DNA from: Ensifer adhaerens
GTDB lineage: Bacteria; Pseudomonadota; Alphaproteobacteria; Rhizobiales; Rhizobiaceae
NCBI GenBank assembly: GCA_900215285.1
Contig: OCMG01000004.1
Coordinates: 1,906,001 to 1,970,000 of the forward strand
Direction: 5' to 3'
Length of the DNA stretch: 64,000 nt
Below are positions 54,901 through 63,966 of this stretch, piece after piece. The notes below the pieces were generated by a model. The model worked only from the letters and a program-made list of their open reading frames with translations. It made no database searches and was not told the DNA's origin. The translations under genes and the position numbers were made by a program. The number at the start of each line of letters is the position of its first letter. The first letter of the stretch is position 1.

Positions 54901-55328
54901 GCGAGGGCGGGACACGCGCGCCAATCCTCATGCTCTCGGCCAACATCGGCGACGGGGCGAGTGCGGCGGGAGAGACAGGACATGACGATACGATCGCCAA
55001 GCCTTTCGACATCAGGCAGCTTCACGCCAAGCTGCAACTGCATCTGCAGCTGACCTGGATTTACGAGGACGACGTGGAAACGGCGGTTGCCGTGGCCCCT
55101 GCGGATGAGCCGCCGCTGCGGGTGCCCTCGCATTCGCAATTGCGCGAACTCGTCCAGCTTGGCGAAATCGGCTATATCCGGGGTATCGAGACCAAACTTG
55201 CGGATATGGCGGAAGATCCGACCTATCGGCCGTTCGCCGAAGCGCTGGGACAATATGTGAAGGCATTCGACATGGCAGGCTATGTGCGCTTCCTGGAAGG
55301 CATGAAGACGGAGGCCGCCGATGGCTGA
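51936..55328 (+). CDS. NCS1-transporter/hybrid histidine kinase fusion
   Basis: A 1130-aa sensor. Residues about 25-480 form a 12-helix NCS1 (cytosine/purine/allantoin-type) transporter domain. A cysteine-rich segment (Cys504-Cys541; SICEHPF, PICSLCCSLDSRCHDLCKP) follows, then two more helices (about 575-650) and a coiled coil. Next come HisKA with phosphorylated His687 (SHELRTPLN), HATPase_c (NAIKF, DTGRGI, GLGLGLTI) and a receiver with Asp973 (FFVDISMPGMNG). A C-terminal helical tail lacks an obvious Hpt histidine. It probably couples solute binding or transport to signalling, analogous to SLC5-type CbrA/CrbS kinases. It overlaps the response-regulator gene by eight bases. Confidence 0.92.
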   Translation: MTARQRIIPVRRDYNRWVANQTLEDYALRFTAKSARQYSPARISQTAIGAISFLALEAVGGAITLSYGTTNAIFATVAACGLLLLIGIPISRYAIRHGVDIDLLTRGAGFGYIGSTLTSLIYASFTFMLFAIEASIMTGALELAFGVPPWVGYVISALVVIPLVMYGVRLISRFQLLTQPIWIVLNILPFVFIAFADWQKVILWLGFSGVGNAPAAQGQMAPFHLAEFGAASAVILGLMSQIGEQVDFLRFLPADHKPATVWQRVARFLAGPGWVVVGAPKLLAGSFLAVLALSSGIPAGSAADPAHMYVTAFGYMVPNHTVALGLTAAFVVVTQLKINVMNAYAGSLAWSNFFSRLTHSHPGRVVWLFFNVAIALLLMELGIYRLLEETLGVFSIIAAAWLCTISADLFINKPLGLAPPGIEFKRAHLYDINPVGTGSMFITAAIALAAHFGAFGDLAASLAIYIAPVVAFIAAPAIAWATKGKYYLARKPRAQWKNLSTITCSICEHPFEPEDMAWCPAYSAPICSLCCSLDSRCHDLCKPKARLKYQVAEAASSVLSKPVVEKLSTRLGRYLMIATAAIAAIGAILWIIAARASRGAPETAHVVDDITFAVFFVFSILAGIAAWFFVLAHDSRVVAEEESSRQNSLLLREIAAHRKTDAALQDAKDAAEAANRAKSRYVVGLSHELRTPLNAVLGYAQILERDATIPQPRQSAIKVIKRSAEHLSGLIDGLLDISKIEAGRLQVYQGEVNMHDFLDQIVDMFRPQAQAKGLEFLFERQPALPRHVRTDEKRLRQILVNVISNAIKFTDEGRVSVRADYRSQVATFTISDTGRGISEANLPHIFEPFQRGDADSIRPMPGLGLGLTITRLLTHMLGGEIAVASEPDRGTTFSIRLGLPPVNRAGVAESAERSIKGYAGARRTVVVVDDNADHRDLMLEILQPLGFTVLTAEGGGECLALVSACTPDLFFVDISMPGMNGWELVKRLREGGTRAPILMLSANIGDGASAAGETGHDDTIAKPFDIRQLHAKLQLHLQLTWIYEDDVETAVAVAPADEPPLRVPSHSQLRELVQLGEIGYIRGIETKLADMAEDPTYRPFAEALGQYVKAFDMAGYVRFLEGMKTEAADG

Positions 55329-56235
55329 GCCGCGCGATATCGTGCTGATCGTCGACGACAGTCCGGAAGCATTGGGCTTTCTCACCGATGCGCTGGAGCA
55401 GTCGGGCTTTTCCGTATTGATCGCCACATCCGGGCAGGCCAGCATCAACATTGCCGGCAAGATCACGCCGGATATCATTCTCATGGATGCTGTCATGCCG
55501 GCCATGGACGGTTTCGAGACCTGCCGGCGGCTGAAGGCCGACGCGGCGATTGCGCCCGTGCCGGTCATCTTCATGACCGGGTTGACCGAGACGGAGCATG
55601 TCGTCCACGCGCTGGAATCCGGGGGTGTCGATTATCTGACGAAGCCCATCAACATCGACGAGTTGCGAGCGCGCATCCGCGTGCATCTCGCCAATGCGCG
55701 TTCGGCGCAGCATGCCCGTGTGGCGCTGGATGCGGCGGGACGGCATCTGATGGCGGTGACGGCGGATGGAGAGCTCAAATGGACCACGCCGCAAGCCTCA
55801 AGGCTGTTGAGCCTGGCCTCCGGCAGCGAGGCAGGGCAGGCCGCAATAACACGGGAGATTGCGCGCTGGCTGGGCGCACGCGCAAGTGCCGGCTTCTCAA
55901 CCGAAACGCCTCTCGCCATCGGTCTCGGTGACCGCGCCAGCCTGCATCTGAACTATCTGGGCGAAGTCGGTTCCAACGAAATCCTCTTCCGCATCACCTC
56001 CGCCAACAAGGAGGCCGACGACGAAATCCTGAAGCGCCAGTTCGGGTTGACGACACGCGAGGCGGAAGTCTTGGTCTGGATTTCCAAAGGCAAGGCCAAC
56101 CGCGATATCGGTGAAATCCTGGGCCTGTCCTCGCGCACGGTGAACAAGCATTTGGAGCAGATCTATGTGAAGCTCGGGGTGGAAAACCGGGCTTCTGCGG
56201 CGGTGAAGGCGGCTGCGGTGTTGCACGAGGGGTGA
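55321..56235 (+). CDS. LuxR-type response regulator
   Basis: A 304-aa regulator with an N-terminal receiver (VDDSPEALGFL; phospho-acceptor Asp56 in LMDAVMPAMDG; conserved Lys in YLTKPI) and a C-terminal LuxR/GerE helix-turn-helix (LTTREAEVLVWISKGKANRDI). Between them is an extra domain of about 90 residues. It starts inside the end of the NCS1-kinase gene, so the two form a two-component pair. Targets are not visible; the convergent acyl-CoA ligase and the liv operon are candidates by nearness only. Confidence 0.93.
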   Translation: MAEPRDIVLIVDDSPEALGFLTDALEQSGFSVLIATSGQASINIAGKITPDIILMDAVMPAMDGFETCRRLKADAAIAPVPVIFMTGLTETEHVVHALESGGVDYLTKPINIDELRARIRVHLANARSAQHARVALDAAGRHLMAVTADGELKWTTPQASRLLSLASGSEAGQAAITREIARWLGARASAGFSTETPLAIGLGDRASLHLNYLGEVGSNEILFRITSANKEADDEILKRQFGLTTREAEVLVWISKGKANRDIGEILGLSSRTVNKHLEQIYVKLGVENRASAAVKAAAVLHEG

Positions 56236-56364
56236 TGCCGTCCGCGTTCTTTCTGGACGAGTATAACCGAGTGAAACTGGACAAGGCTTTCGACTTCGAG
56301 TCGTCGACAGTCCGTCGGCAGTGTCAGCCCCGTGTTTCTGACCCGCATTGCTGCGACTGTGAAA

Positions 56365-56388
56365 GAGGCAGCGCGCATGCGCCGCCTC
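56365..56388. terminator. hairpin between convergent genes
   Basis: GAGGC-A-GCGC and GCGC-C-GCCTC pair around GCAT, giving a strong stem with one mismatch. It lies between the convergent response-regulator and acyl-CoA ligase genes. Only a short T run (TTTC on the minus strand) follows, so it is a possible bidirectional terminator. Confidence 0.5.
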
Positions 56389-56415
56389 TCTGGCGTTGCG
56401 CGTTCGTAGAACCGC

Positions 56416-58053
56416 TCACAACCCCTTCGCCTGTTCCCGCAGAATGAACTTCTGGATCTTCCCCGTCGAGGTCTTCGGCAGCGGGCCGAAGACGATGGTC
56501 TTGGGGGCCTTGAAGTGGGCCATGTTGGCGCGGCAAAACGCGATGAGGTCGGCTTCGGTGACGGTGGCGCCGTCCTTCAGGCCGACGAAGGCGCAAGGCG
56601 TTTCGCCCCACTTTTCATCCGGCTTGGCCACCACGGCGGCTTCCATGACGGCGGGGTGACGGTAGAGAACGCCCTCGACCTCGATGGAGGAGATGTTCTC
56701 GCCGCCTGAAATGATGATGTCCTTGGAGCGGTCCTTGATCTGGATGTAACCGTCCGGATGCATGACGGCGAGGTCGCCGGAGTGGAACCAGCCGCCGCTG
56801 AAGGCCTTGTCGGAGGAGGAGGGGTTCTTCAGGTATCCGCGCATGACATTGTTGCCGCGGAAGAAGATCTCGCCCATCGTGTCGCCGTCGGAGGGCACCG
56901 GCTCCAGCGTTTCGGGATCGGCGACCATCAGACCGTCGAGCACCGTATAGCGTACGCCCTGTCGGGCCTTCAGCCGTGCCTTTTCGGATATGTCGAGATC
57001 GTTCCACTCGTCATGCCAGGCGCAGACGACTGCAGGCCCGTAGGTCTCGGTGAGGCCATAGGCATGCGTCACGTCGAAGCCGAGCTTCTCCATCGCCTCA
57101 ATGACGGCGGCGGGTGGGGCGGCGCCAGCGGTCATGATCGAGACCTGATGGTCGATGCCTTGTTTGAGGGCATCCGGCGCATGCGCCAGGAGGTTGAGAA
57201 CGATCGGTGCGCCGCAGAAATGCGTGACCTTCTCGCGCTTGATGAGGTCGTAGATCGGCTCGACGCGGACGGCGCGCAGGCAAATGGACGTGCCGGCGGC
57301 AGCCGCAATCGTCCAGGGGAAGCACCAGCCGTTGCAGTGGAACATCGGCAGGGTCCAGAGATAGACCGGATGCTTGCCCATGCCCCAGTCGAGGATATTG
57401 CCGAGTGCGTTGATATAGGCGCCGCGGTGGTGATAGACGACGCCCTTCGGGTCGCCCGTCGTCCCCGACGTGTAGTTGAGGCTGATGGCGTTCCATTCGT
57501 CCGACGGCCAGACCCATGCGTCGTTCTCGTCGCCTTCCGCCAGCAGCTTGTCGTATGTGTCCGCACCGATCAAATGGCTCTCGGGCCAGGTCGGGTCCTC
57601 GATATTGATGACAGGAATGTCGCGGCCGGCAATGTGGATGGCCTGTTCGGCGACGCTGGCGAATTCCGGGTCTACCATCACCATCCGGGCTTCGGCATGG
57701 TTGAGGATGAAGGCGATGGCGGAGGCGTCGAGACGGGTGTTGATCGTGTTGAGCACGCCCCCCGTCATGGGCACCGCGAAATGCGCCTCGAACATTTCCG
57801 GGATATTGCCGGCAATCACCGAGACCGTGTCGCCGGCACCAACGCCGCGGCGCTTCAGCGCACTCGCGACCTTGCGCACGCGCGTCCATGTCTCGGCCCA
57901 GGAGCGGCGGATGTCGCCGTAAACAACCGCCGTCCTTGACGGATAGATCGCGGCCGTGCGCTGCATGAACCCCAGCGGGGTCATTGCGCTGAAGTTCGCG
58001 TCGTTCTTGTCGAGATCGTGATCGTAAATGCTATGCGCGGAATGGATATTCAC
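56416..58053 (-). CDS. AMP-forming acyl-CoA ligase (DmdB-like)
   Basis: A 545-aa adenylate-forming ligase. It has NYTSGTTGDPKGV (A3), THAYGLTETYGPAV (A5), GWFHSGDLAVMHPDGYIQIKDRSKD (A7-A8) and the catalytic Lys in PKTSTGKIQK. The N-terminal region and the PMFHCNGWCFPW stretch match the medium-chain/3-methylthiopropionyl-CoA ligase group. The substrate is not certain. GTG 58053 is used, with GGAGGA five bases before it; a longer frame upstream would cross the liv terminator. Confidence 0.92.
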   Translation of the reverse strand: MNIHSAHSIYDHDLDKNDANFSAMTPLGFMQRTAAIYPSRTAVVYGDIRRSWAETWTRVRKVASALKRRGVGAGDTVSVIAGNIPEMFEAHFAVPMTGGVLNTINTRLDASAIAFILNHAEARMVMVDPEFASVAEQAIHIAGRDIPVINIEDPTWPESHLIGADTYDKLLAEGDENDAWVWPSDEWNAISLNYTSGTTGDPKGVVYHHRGAYINALGNILDWGMGKHPVYLWTLPMFHCNGWCFPWTIAAAAGTSICLRAVRVEPIYDLIKREKVTHFCGAPIVLNLLAHAPDALKQGIDHQVSIMTAGAAPPAAVIEAMEKLGFDVTHAYGLTETYGPAVVCAWHDEWNDLDISEKARLKARQGVRYTVLDGLMVADPETLEPVPSDGDTMGEIFFRGNNVMRGYLKNPSSSDKAFSGGWFHSGDLAVMHPDGYIQIKDRSKDIIISGGENISSIEVEGVLYRHPAVMEAAVVAKPDEKWGETPCAFVGLKDGATVTEADLIAFCRANMAHFKAPKTIVFGPLPKTSTGKIQKFILREQAKGL

Positions 58054-58132
58054 AGCGTCCTCCCAAATCGTCCCTGCAGCATCTTCTATCTTCCGACGGG
58101 CTGCATGCAACTTCGACTTTGGGATGGATTTT

Positions 58133-58171
58133 GACAAAAGAAAAGGCCCGATGCGGGATGCATCGGGCCTT
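58133..58171 (-). terminator. Rho-independent terminator of the liv/bra operon
   Basis: AAGGCCCGATGC (58143-58154) and GCATCGGGCCTT (58160-58171) make a perfect 12-bp stem with a 5-base loop. On the minus strand it is followed by TTCTTTTG. It lies 33 bases after the livK-type stop. Confidence 0.92.
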
Positions 58172-58203
58172 CGTCTCAACCTGTTGCGGTCGAAGGAGCC
58201 AGC

Positions 58204-59325
58204 TTAGAGGCCGGTTTCCTTGTAGGTGTACTTGCCATCGGAGCCCTTGCCCCAGGTGTACATCGTGTAGTCCGGACGGGTGATGTCGCCCTTGGCGTCG
58301 AAGCCGATGTCACCGATAACCGTCTTCCAGGGGCCCTTAGCCTTGGCGGCTTCGGCAACAGCGGTCGGGTCGGTCGAGCCGGCGGCCTTGGCTGCCTGCG
58401 CGATGATCTGAACGGCTGCGTAGGAGTAGAGCGTGTAGGCTTCAGGCTCGAAGCCGGCCTTGCGGAACTTCTCGACAGCTTCCTTGGCGTTCGGGTTGTT
58501 GCGCGGATCCGGCGGGAAGGTCATCAGCGTGCCGTTAACGGCGTCGCCGGCGATCGAGGCCAGTTCGTTCGAGGTGATGCCGTCGCCCGACATCATCGTT
58601 GCCTTGACGCCCTGGTCGGCCATCTGGCGCAGGATCAGGCCGGCTTCGGTGTGCAGGCCGCCGTAGTAGACCATGTCGACGCCGGCTTCCTTCATCTTGG
58701 CGATGAGGGCGGAGTAGTCCTTTTCGCCCGGCTGGATGCCTTCGTACATCACTTCGGTGATGCCGGCAGCGTTCAGAGCCTTCTTGGTTTCGTCAGCGAG
58801 ACCCTGGCCATAAGGCGTCTTGTCGTGAACGACGGCAACCTTGGCCTTCGGGAAGTGCTTGGCGATGTAAGCGCCGGCAACCGCGCCCTGCTGGTCGTCA
58901 CGGCCGCAGGTGCGGAAGGTGTTCCACAGGCCGCGTTCGGTGAACTGCGGGTTGGTCGATGCAGGCGTGATCTGCATGATGCCGTTTTCGGCATAGACTT
59001 CGGACGCCGGGATCGAGACGCCGGAGTTGAAGTGACCGACGACGAACTTGACGCCGTCAGCGACGAACTTGTTGGCAACCGAGATGCCCTGCTTCGGGTC
59101 GGAAACGTCGTCCCCGAGTTCGATGACGACCTTCTCGCCATTGATGCCGCCGGCAGCGTTGATGTCTGCAACAGCCTGTTCGGCACCCTTCTGAAGCTGC
59201 GCGCCGAATGCGGCGTTCGGGCCAGTCAGGGGGCCAGCAACGCCAATGAGCAGGTCAGCCCGTGCAGCGCCGCTGTAGGCAACCATTGCGATCAGCGCAA
59301 CGGCGGACAGAAGTGACTTCTTCAT
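58204..59325 (-). CDS. livK: branched-chain amino acid ABC transporter binding protein (LivK/BraC type)
   Basis: A 373-aa periplasmic protein with a Sec signal ([23 protein letters not shown]) and mature [20 protein letters not shown]. It has the ligand loop [13 protein letters not shown] and the conserved Cys/Asp region [11 protein letters not shown]. The start at 59325 has GGGAG upstream. It is the last gene of the operon, as braC is in Rhizobium leguminosarum, where the Bra system carries a broad range of amino acids. Confidence 0.95.
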   Translation of the reverse strand: MKKSLLSAVALIAMVAYSGAARADLLIGVAGPLTGPNAAFGAQLQKGAEQAVADINAAGGINGEKVVIELGDDVSDPKQGISVANKFVADGVKFVVGHFNSGVSIPASEVYAENGIMQITPASTNPQFTERGLWNTFRTCGRDDQQGAVAGAYIAKHFPKAKVAVVHDKTPYGQGLADETKKALNAAGITEVMYEGIQPGEKDYSALIAKMKEAGVDMVYYGGLHTEAGLILRQMADQGVKATMMSGDGITSNELASIAGDAVNGTLMTFPPDPRNNPNAKEAVEKFRKAGFEPEAYTLYSYAAVQIIAQAAKAAGSTDPTAVAEAAKAKGPWKTVIGDIGFDAKGDITRPDYTMYTWGKGSDGKYTYKETGL

Positions 59326-59442
59326 TCTGTAACTCCCAAATTTAAGCGGGTCAGTTTTGTTGATTACCCGTCGCAATACCCACCAAACATTGCGCCGGCA
59401 ATTTAAGAGGCCCGGCAGAACGCCTTGCCTCCGTCCCTCTGG

Positions 59443-59805
59443 TCAGGCCTTGTCCTTCCAAGTGAAAGGCGAGGCCTTTTCATAAAGCCAGTAGTAGGCG
59501 TTCACCATCTGATTGGTCCGCGCGTAGCGGTAGCCTGCGGTAGAGAACACCAAAAGTACAACGAAGTCCATGACATAAAACAAGGGCGCCTGGCCAAAGA
59601 ACATCGGCCCGTTGAAAAGCGCATGATGAATGAAACGCGCCCCGACCGTCAGCAGCAGTGTGTAGATCACCACCGCCGGATAGGTCTTCCAGCTTTGCGA
59701 TGCACCCTTGCCAGACATCCACGCCGTCCAGAAGCAAAGCAGCATGACGATGACGCGAATGACGGTATGGACTGTATCGTCGGTTTCGAAAAACAACCCT
59801 TGCAT
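59443..59805 (-). CDS. DUF6867-family small membrane protein of the liv/bra operon
   Basis: A 120-aa protein with three hydrophobic segments (about 14-30, 45-60 and 73-92). The same small family lies between livF and livK in many Rhizobiales operons. Function unknown; it may be an accessory to the permease. Confidence 0.88.
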   Translation of the reverse strand: MQGLFFETDDTVHTVIRVIVMLLCFWTAWMSGKGASQSWKTYPAVVIYTLLLTVGARFIHHALFNGPMFFGQAPLFYVMDFVVLLVFSTAGYRYARTNQMVNAYYWLYEKASPFTWKDKA

Positions 59806-59827
59806 GATTACTCTCCTTGTCCCGACA

Positions 59828-60556
59828 TCAATGCGCCCCGCCTTCCAGATAGGCCGCGCGGACCTCCGGATTGGCGAGAAGTTCAGCGCCCGAGCCGCTC
59901 ATGGTGATCGAGCCGTTCACGAGAACATAGGCGCGATGCGACAGTTTCAGAGCTGCAAAAGCGTTCTGCTCGACGAGGAACACGGTCAGGCCCTGTTCGA
60001 CATTCAGAAGCTTGATCGCCGCGAAGATCTGCTTGGACACCAGCGGCGCAAGGCCCAGCGACGGCTCGTCCAGCATCAGGAGCTTCGGGCGCGCCATCAG
60101 TGCGCGGGCAATCGCCAGCATCTGCTGCTCGCCCCCCGAAAGCGTACCGCCGCGCTGGAACTGGCGTTCCTTCAGGCGCGGGAAGAGGGTAAACATCTTC
60201 TCCACGTCTTCCTGGAAGTATTTCTGGTTGTCGAGGCTCGCGCCCATCTGCAGGTTTTCATAGACCGTCATGCGCGGGAAGATGCGGCGACCTTCCGGCG
60301 ACTGGGCGATCCTGAGCCGCGCAATTTCGTGCGTGGGCATACGGGTGATGTCCTGGCCGTCGAAGGTGACGGTGCCGACGCGGGCCTGCGGGCTGCCGCA
60401 GATGGTCATCATCAGCGTGGACTTGCCGGCACCGTTGGCGCCGATGAGACTGACGATTTCGCCTCTCTTGACCTCGACATCGACGCCGGCGAGTGCACGA
60501 ATGTTTCCGTAGAAGGTTTCAACGCCTTCAACCTTGAGCAATGTATCCGCGGCCAT
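59828..60556 (-). CDS. livF: branched-chain amino acid ABC transporter ATP-binding protein LivF (BraG)
   Basis: A 242-aa ATPase with Walker A GANGAGKS, signature LSGGEQQML and Walker B LMLDEPSLGLAP. Its start overlaps the livG stop (TGATG). Length and sequence are standard for LivF. Confidence 0.95.
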   Translation of the reverse strand: MAADTLLKVEGVETFYGNIRALAGVDVEVKRGEIVSLIGANGAGKSTLMMTICGSPQARVGTVTFDGQDITRMPTHEIARLRIAQSPEGRRIFPRMTVYENLQMGASLDNQKYFQEDVEKMFTLFPRLKERQFQRGGTLSGGEQQMLAIARALMARPKLLMLDEPSLGLAPLVSKQIFAAIKLLNVEQGLTVFLVEQNAFAALKLSHRAYVLVNGSITMSGSGAELLANPEVRAAYLEGGAH

Positions 60557-61422
60557 CAGTGCGCGCCCTCTTCGACTTCATGACGGACCGTGTCGACTTC
60601 ATCGTCATCCACGCCGAGATAGGCAGCGATGACGCGGGGGTCGTTCTTCACATGAGCGGGATCGCCGTCGGAGATTTTCTGGCCGTATTCGAGGACGACG
60701 ACATGGTCGGAAATTTCCATGACGACCGACATGTCATGCTCGATGAGCAACAGCGAGGTGCCGTTATCCGCCCGAATGGAGCGCAGAAGCTTGTTCAGCT
60801 CCTGCGATTCGCGCGGGTTGAGGCCGGCGGCCGGTTCGTCGAGGCAGAGCAGCTCCGGACCGGTACACATGGCGCGCGCGATCTCCAGGCGGCGCTGTGC
60901 ACCATAGGGGAGGTCGCCGGCCGGGTCGTCGGCACGCTCGATCAGGCTTGCCTTCTCCAGCCAGTAGCGGGCCTTCTCGATGGCTTCCTTGCTGGCGTCC
61001 TTGTAGGACTTGAAGCCGAGCAGCCCGAGAACCGTGTAGCCCGAGGCCTTCATCAGAGCATTATGCTGGGCGACCAGAAGGTTCTCCAGCAGCGTCAGGC
61101 CCGAGAAAAGACGAATGTTCTGGAAGGTGCGGGCGACCTTGGCGTCGCGCGTCACCTCAAAGTCGGCCATGCGCTCCAGGTAGAACGACTTGCCGTTCTT
61201 CTGCATCATGGAGATCATGCCCATCGTCGGCTTGTAGAAGCCGGTGATGCAGTTGAACACGGTCGTCTTGCCGGCACCGTTCGGGCCGATCAGCGCGGTG
61301 ATTTCGCCGCGACGGACTTCGAAGGAAAGGTCGTTGATGGCCATAAGTCCACCAAAGCGCATCGAGAGATGCTCGACCTTCAGGATTGCGTCATTGTTCA
61401 TGGGAGATGCCACCGCGCTCAT
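60556..61422 (-). CDS. livG: branched-chain amino acid ABC transporter ATP-binding protein LivG (BraF)
   Basis: A 288-aa ATPase with Walker A GPNGAGKT, Q-loop ARTFQNIRLF and Walker B LLCLDEPAAGLNP. The C-terminal tail (DDDEVDTVRHEVEEGAH) is acidic and longer than in the other LivG. The start at 61422 overlaps the livM stop (TGATG); an internal ATG at residue 8 is possible. Confidence 0.95.
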   Translation of the reverse strand: MSAVASPMNNDAILKVEHLSMRFGGLMAINDLSFEVRRGEITALIGPNGAGKTTVFNCITGFYKPTMGMISMMQKNGKSFYLERMADFEVTRDAKVARTFQNIRLFSGLTLLENLLVAQHNALMKASGYTVLGLLGFKSYKDASKEAIEKARYWLEKASLIERADDPAGDLPYGAQRRLEIARAMCTGPELLCLDEPAAGLNPRESQELNKLLRSIRADNGTSLLLIEHDMSVVMEISDHVVVLEYGQKISDGDPAHVKNDPRVIAAYLGVDDDEVDTVRHEVEEGAH

Positions 61423-62807
61423 CAGCCGTGTCCTTCCTTGGTGAAGGAGCCGGATACGGCCTTGCGCTCGAAGAGGAAGGCTGTGGGTTCGCGACTGCCG
61501 ACGAAGCCACGCGGTCTCACCAGCATCATGATGATCATGGCAAGGCCGAAGATCAGCATGCGGTAGAGTTCCGGCGTGAAGTCGGGTCCGAAGACGTGTT
61601 TCAGGAAGTCCATCTCACGCAGCAGTTCGGTGCCGCCGACCATCGCGATGGCGGCAATGGCGATGCCGGTGAGCGAGCCCATGCCGCCGAGAACCACGAT
61701 CGACAGGATCACGGCCGATTCGAGGAAGACGAAGGATTCGGGCGAGACGAAGCCCTGGCGCGCTGCGAAGAAGGAGCCGGCAAAGCCACCGAACATCGCA
61801 CCGATGGCGAAGGCCGTAAGCTTGGTCGTCACCGTGTTGATGCCAAGCGACCGGCAGGCGATTTCGTCTTCGCGCAGAGCTTCCCAGGCACGGCCGATAG
61901 GCAGGCGACGCAGGCGGATCGTGACGAACGCCGTCAGAAGGCACAGCGCCAGGATCAGGTAGAACAGGAAAACCTTGTAATAGGCCGAGGACATCGGCAG
62001 GTGGAACATCCTGGCAAAGCCATGAGGCGAGGCATCGAAGGCGATGCCGAAGAGCGTGATCTTCGGTATGCCGGAAATGCCGAACGTGCCCCTGGTCACA
62101 TCCTGCCAGTTGATGAGTACGAGGCGGATGATTTCTCCGAAGGCGAGCGTCACGATGGCGAGGTAGTCGCCCTTCAGGCGCAGGACCGGGAAGCCGAGAA
62201 TGATGCCCCAGAAGGCCGAGAGGATGCCGGCGAGCGGAAGCAGAAGCCAGAACGAGAAGCCGAAATTGATCGACAGAAGTGCATAGGAATAGGCGCCCAC
62301 CGCGTAGAAGGCGACATAGCCGAGGTCGAGCAGGCCGGCCAGGCCGACGACGATGTTCAGGCCCCAGGCAAGCATCACGTAAATGAGAATCTGGATGCCG
62401 AAATTGTCGATAAACTTCAGCGAGCCCTGGATGCCGAACAGCCACAGGATGACCGGCGGATAGAGAACCAGCGCCAGAATTGCAATCTTCGAAAAGTTGC
62501 GCTTCACGAAGCCTGCTTCGGTGTCCACCGCCGGGGCAGCGGATTTGGTCGCCTTCTTGGTGGCACGCCACGGCTGCAGCCAGGCAACCATAGCGAAGCG
62601 ACCGACAAAGGCGATGGCAACGAAGATGGCCAGCAGGCCCCAGCGCGGGACGAGGATCAGTTCGTTGCGAATGTTCTGGTCGGTCTTGAGGCCGATGAAC
62701 AGCACGAACATGAAGAAGGTCATGACGGCGGTGAAGGTTGCTTCGCGCAGAGCCTTCGCTGTCAGGGAGCCGGCCGAAGCGGTCGAGGGATTGGTGACAG
62801 TCGCCAT
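61422..62807 (-). CDS. livM: branched-chain amino acid ABC transporter permease LivM (BraE)
   Basis: A 461-aa permease. The first ~110 residues form an extra N-terminal part with two to three helices and a charged linker ([12 protein letters not shown]). The LivM core follows with [20 protein letters not shown] as the ATPase-coupling loop. It starts four bases after livH. About 96 residues longer than the LivM at 27.3 kb. Confidence 0.95.
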   Translation of the reverse strand: MATVTNPSTASAGSLTAKALREATFTAVMTFFMFVLFIGLKTDQNIRNELILVPRWGLLAIFVAIAFVGRFAMVAWLQPWRATKKATKSAAPAVDTEAGFVKRNFSKIAILALVLYPPVILWLFGIQGSLKFIDNFGIQILIYVMLAWGLNIVVGLAGLLDLGYVAFYAVGAYSYALLSINFGFSFWLLLPLAGILSAFWGIILGFPVLRLKGDYLAIVTLAFGEIIRLVLINWQDVTRGTFGISGIPKITLFGIAFDASPHGFARMFHLPMSSAYYKVFLFYLILALCLLTAFVTIRLRRLPIGRAWEALREDEIACRSLGINTVTTKLTAFAIGAMFGGFAGSFFAARQGFVSPESFVFLESAVILSIVVLGGMGSLTGIAIAAIAMVGGTELLREMDFLKHVFGPDFTPELYRMLIFGLAMIIMMLVRPRGFVGSREPTAFLFERKAVSGSFTKEGHG

Positions 62808-62811
62808 CGGT

Positions 62812-63714
62812 TCAGACCTTTTCGACTTCCGGACGGCCCAGAAGACCGGACGGCTTGAAAATCAGTACGAAGGCGAGGATGGCAAAGGTCGCCACGTCCT
62901 TGTAGGCGATGGTGAAATAGGCCGACCAGAGTGATTCGATCAGGCCGATCAGCAACCCGCCGATCACGGCGCCCGGCAGCGAGCCGATGCCGCCCAGAAC
63001 GGCCGCGGTGAAGGCCTTGACGCCCGGAACGAAGCCATCTGTGAAGACGATCACGCCGTAATACATCAGGAACATCGTGCCGGCGACGGCAGCCAGCGCT
63101 GCGCCCATGATGAAGGTGATCGAGATCGTGCGATCGACGTCGATGCCGAGAAGCGCGGCCATCTTGCGGTCCTGCTCGGTGGCGCGCTGGGCGCGGCCAA
63201 GCGGGGTCTTCTCAACGATATACCAGAAGGCGGCAAGAAGGACGGCCGTGATGATGACGATGACGATCTGCTTGAGAGAAATCGAAATGCCCTCGATCGT
63301 GTAGACCGAGTTGACCATCTGCGGGATCGGCTTGTTACGCGGACCCTGCGTGACCTGGATGAAGTTGGACAGTGCGATCGACACGCCGATCGCGGTGATC
63401 AGCGGCGCCAGACGGAAGGAGCCGCGCAGAGGGCGGTAGGCCACCCGCTCGATCGACCAGTTCCAGATGCTGGTGGTGACCATCGCCACGACAAGCATGC
63501 ATAGCAGCGCGACCGCCACCGGGGCGCCACCGAAAACCGTCACGATGAGAAGATAGACGATGAGGCCGGCAAATCCGCCCAGCATGAAGATATCGCCATG
63601 GGCGAAATTGATCATGCCGATGATGCCATAAACCATCGTATAGCCGATTGCGATCAGGCCATAGATGGAGCCAAGAGTCAGCCCGTTGATGAGCTGCTGG
63701 ATGAAATACTCCAT
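62812..63714 (-). CDS. livH: branched-chain amino acid ABC transporter permease LivH (BraD)
   Basis: A 300-aa permease with eight helices and the LivH opening [23 protein letters not shown] (shown here only as a family mark, residues about 20-42). It ends [15 protein letters not shown]. First gene of the operon; GGGGAAAG lies seven bases before the ATG at 63714. Confidence 0.95.
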   Translation of the reverse strand: MEYFIQQLINGLTLGSIYGLIAIGYTMVYGIIGMINFAHGDIFMLGGFAGLIVYLLIVTVFGGAPVAVALLCMLVVAMVTTSIWNWSIERVAYRPLRGSFRLAPLITAIGVSIALSNFIQVTQGPRNKPIPQMVNSVYTIEGISISLKQIVIVIITAVLLAAFWYIVEKTPLGRAQRATEQDRKMAALLGIDVDRTISITFIMGAALAAVAGTMFLMYYGVIVFTDGFVPGVKAFTAAVLGGIGSLPGAVIGGLLIGLIESLWSAYFTIAYKDVATFAILAFVLIFKPSGLLGRPEVEKV

Positions 63715-63921
63715 ATCTTTCCCCTAGATGCCTGTTGTTCCATGCATCTTTTTTATTGCGTGCCTTATTTTTGGGCTTTGGCACATACCCCATTCCATAC
63801 CGCTTTCAATCCAAAAGGGAAGCAAAAACTTCCGGTTTTTGCCATTCCTCACGATACCCTCCGGTACGGTTCGTTTTCTTGCCCTGCAGCATGAGCCGAG
63901 AAACTCGAATCGAGGTGCCGG

Positions 63922-63966
63922 ATAAGAAAATTTTGGTTTCGTCAAGGTCAACAAAAAGCGCTTTGG
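63922..63966 (-). promoter_or_regulatory. candidate promoter and LacI-like half-site upstream of livH
   Basis: On the minus strand TTGACC (63951-63946) and TCTTAT (63927-63922) are spaced by 18 bases, a fair sigma-70-type match. Directly upstream is CCAAAGCGCTTT (63966-63955), with a perfect 10-base palindrome AAAGCGCTTT. The rest of 63715-64000 is AT-richer leader of about 200 bases with small open frames that I do not regard as genes. Confidence 0.5.

Noticed and set aside
61386..62858. A 490-codon plus-strand frame opposite livM
   Set aside because: Antisense shadow of a conserved permease, with highly charged low-complexity sequence.
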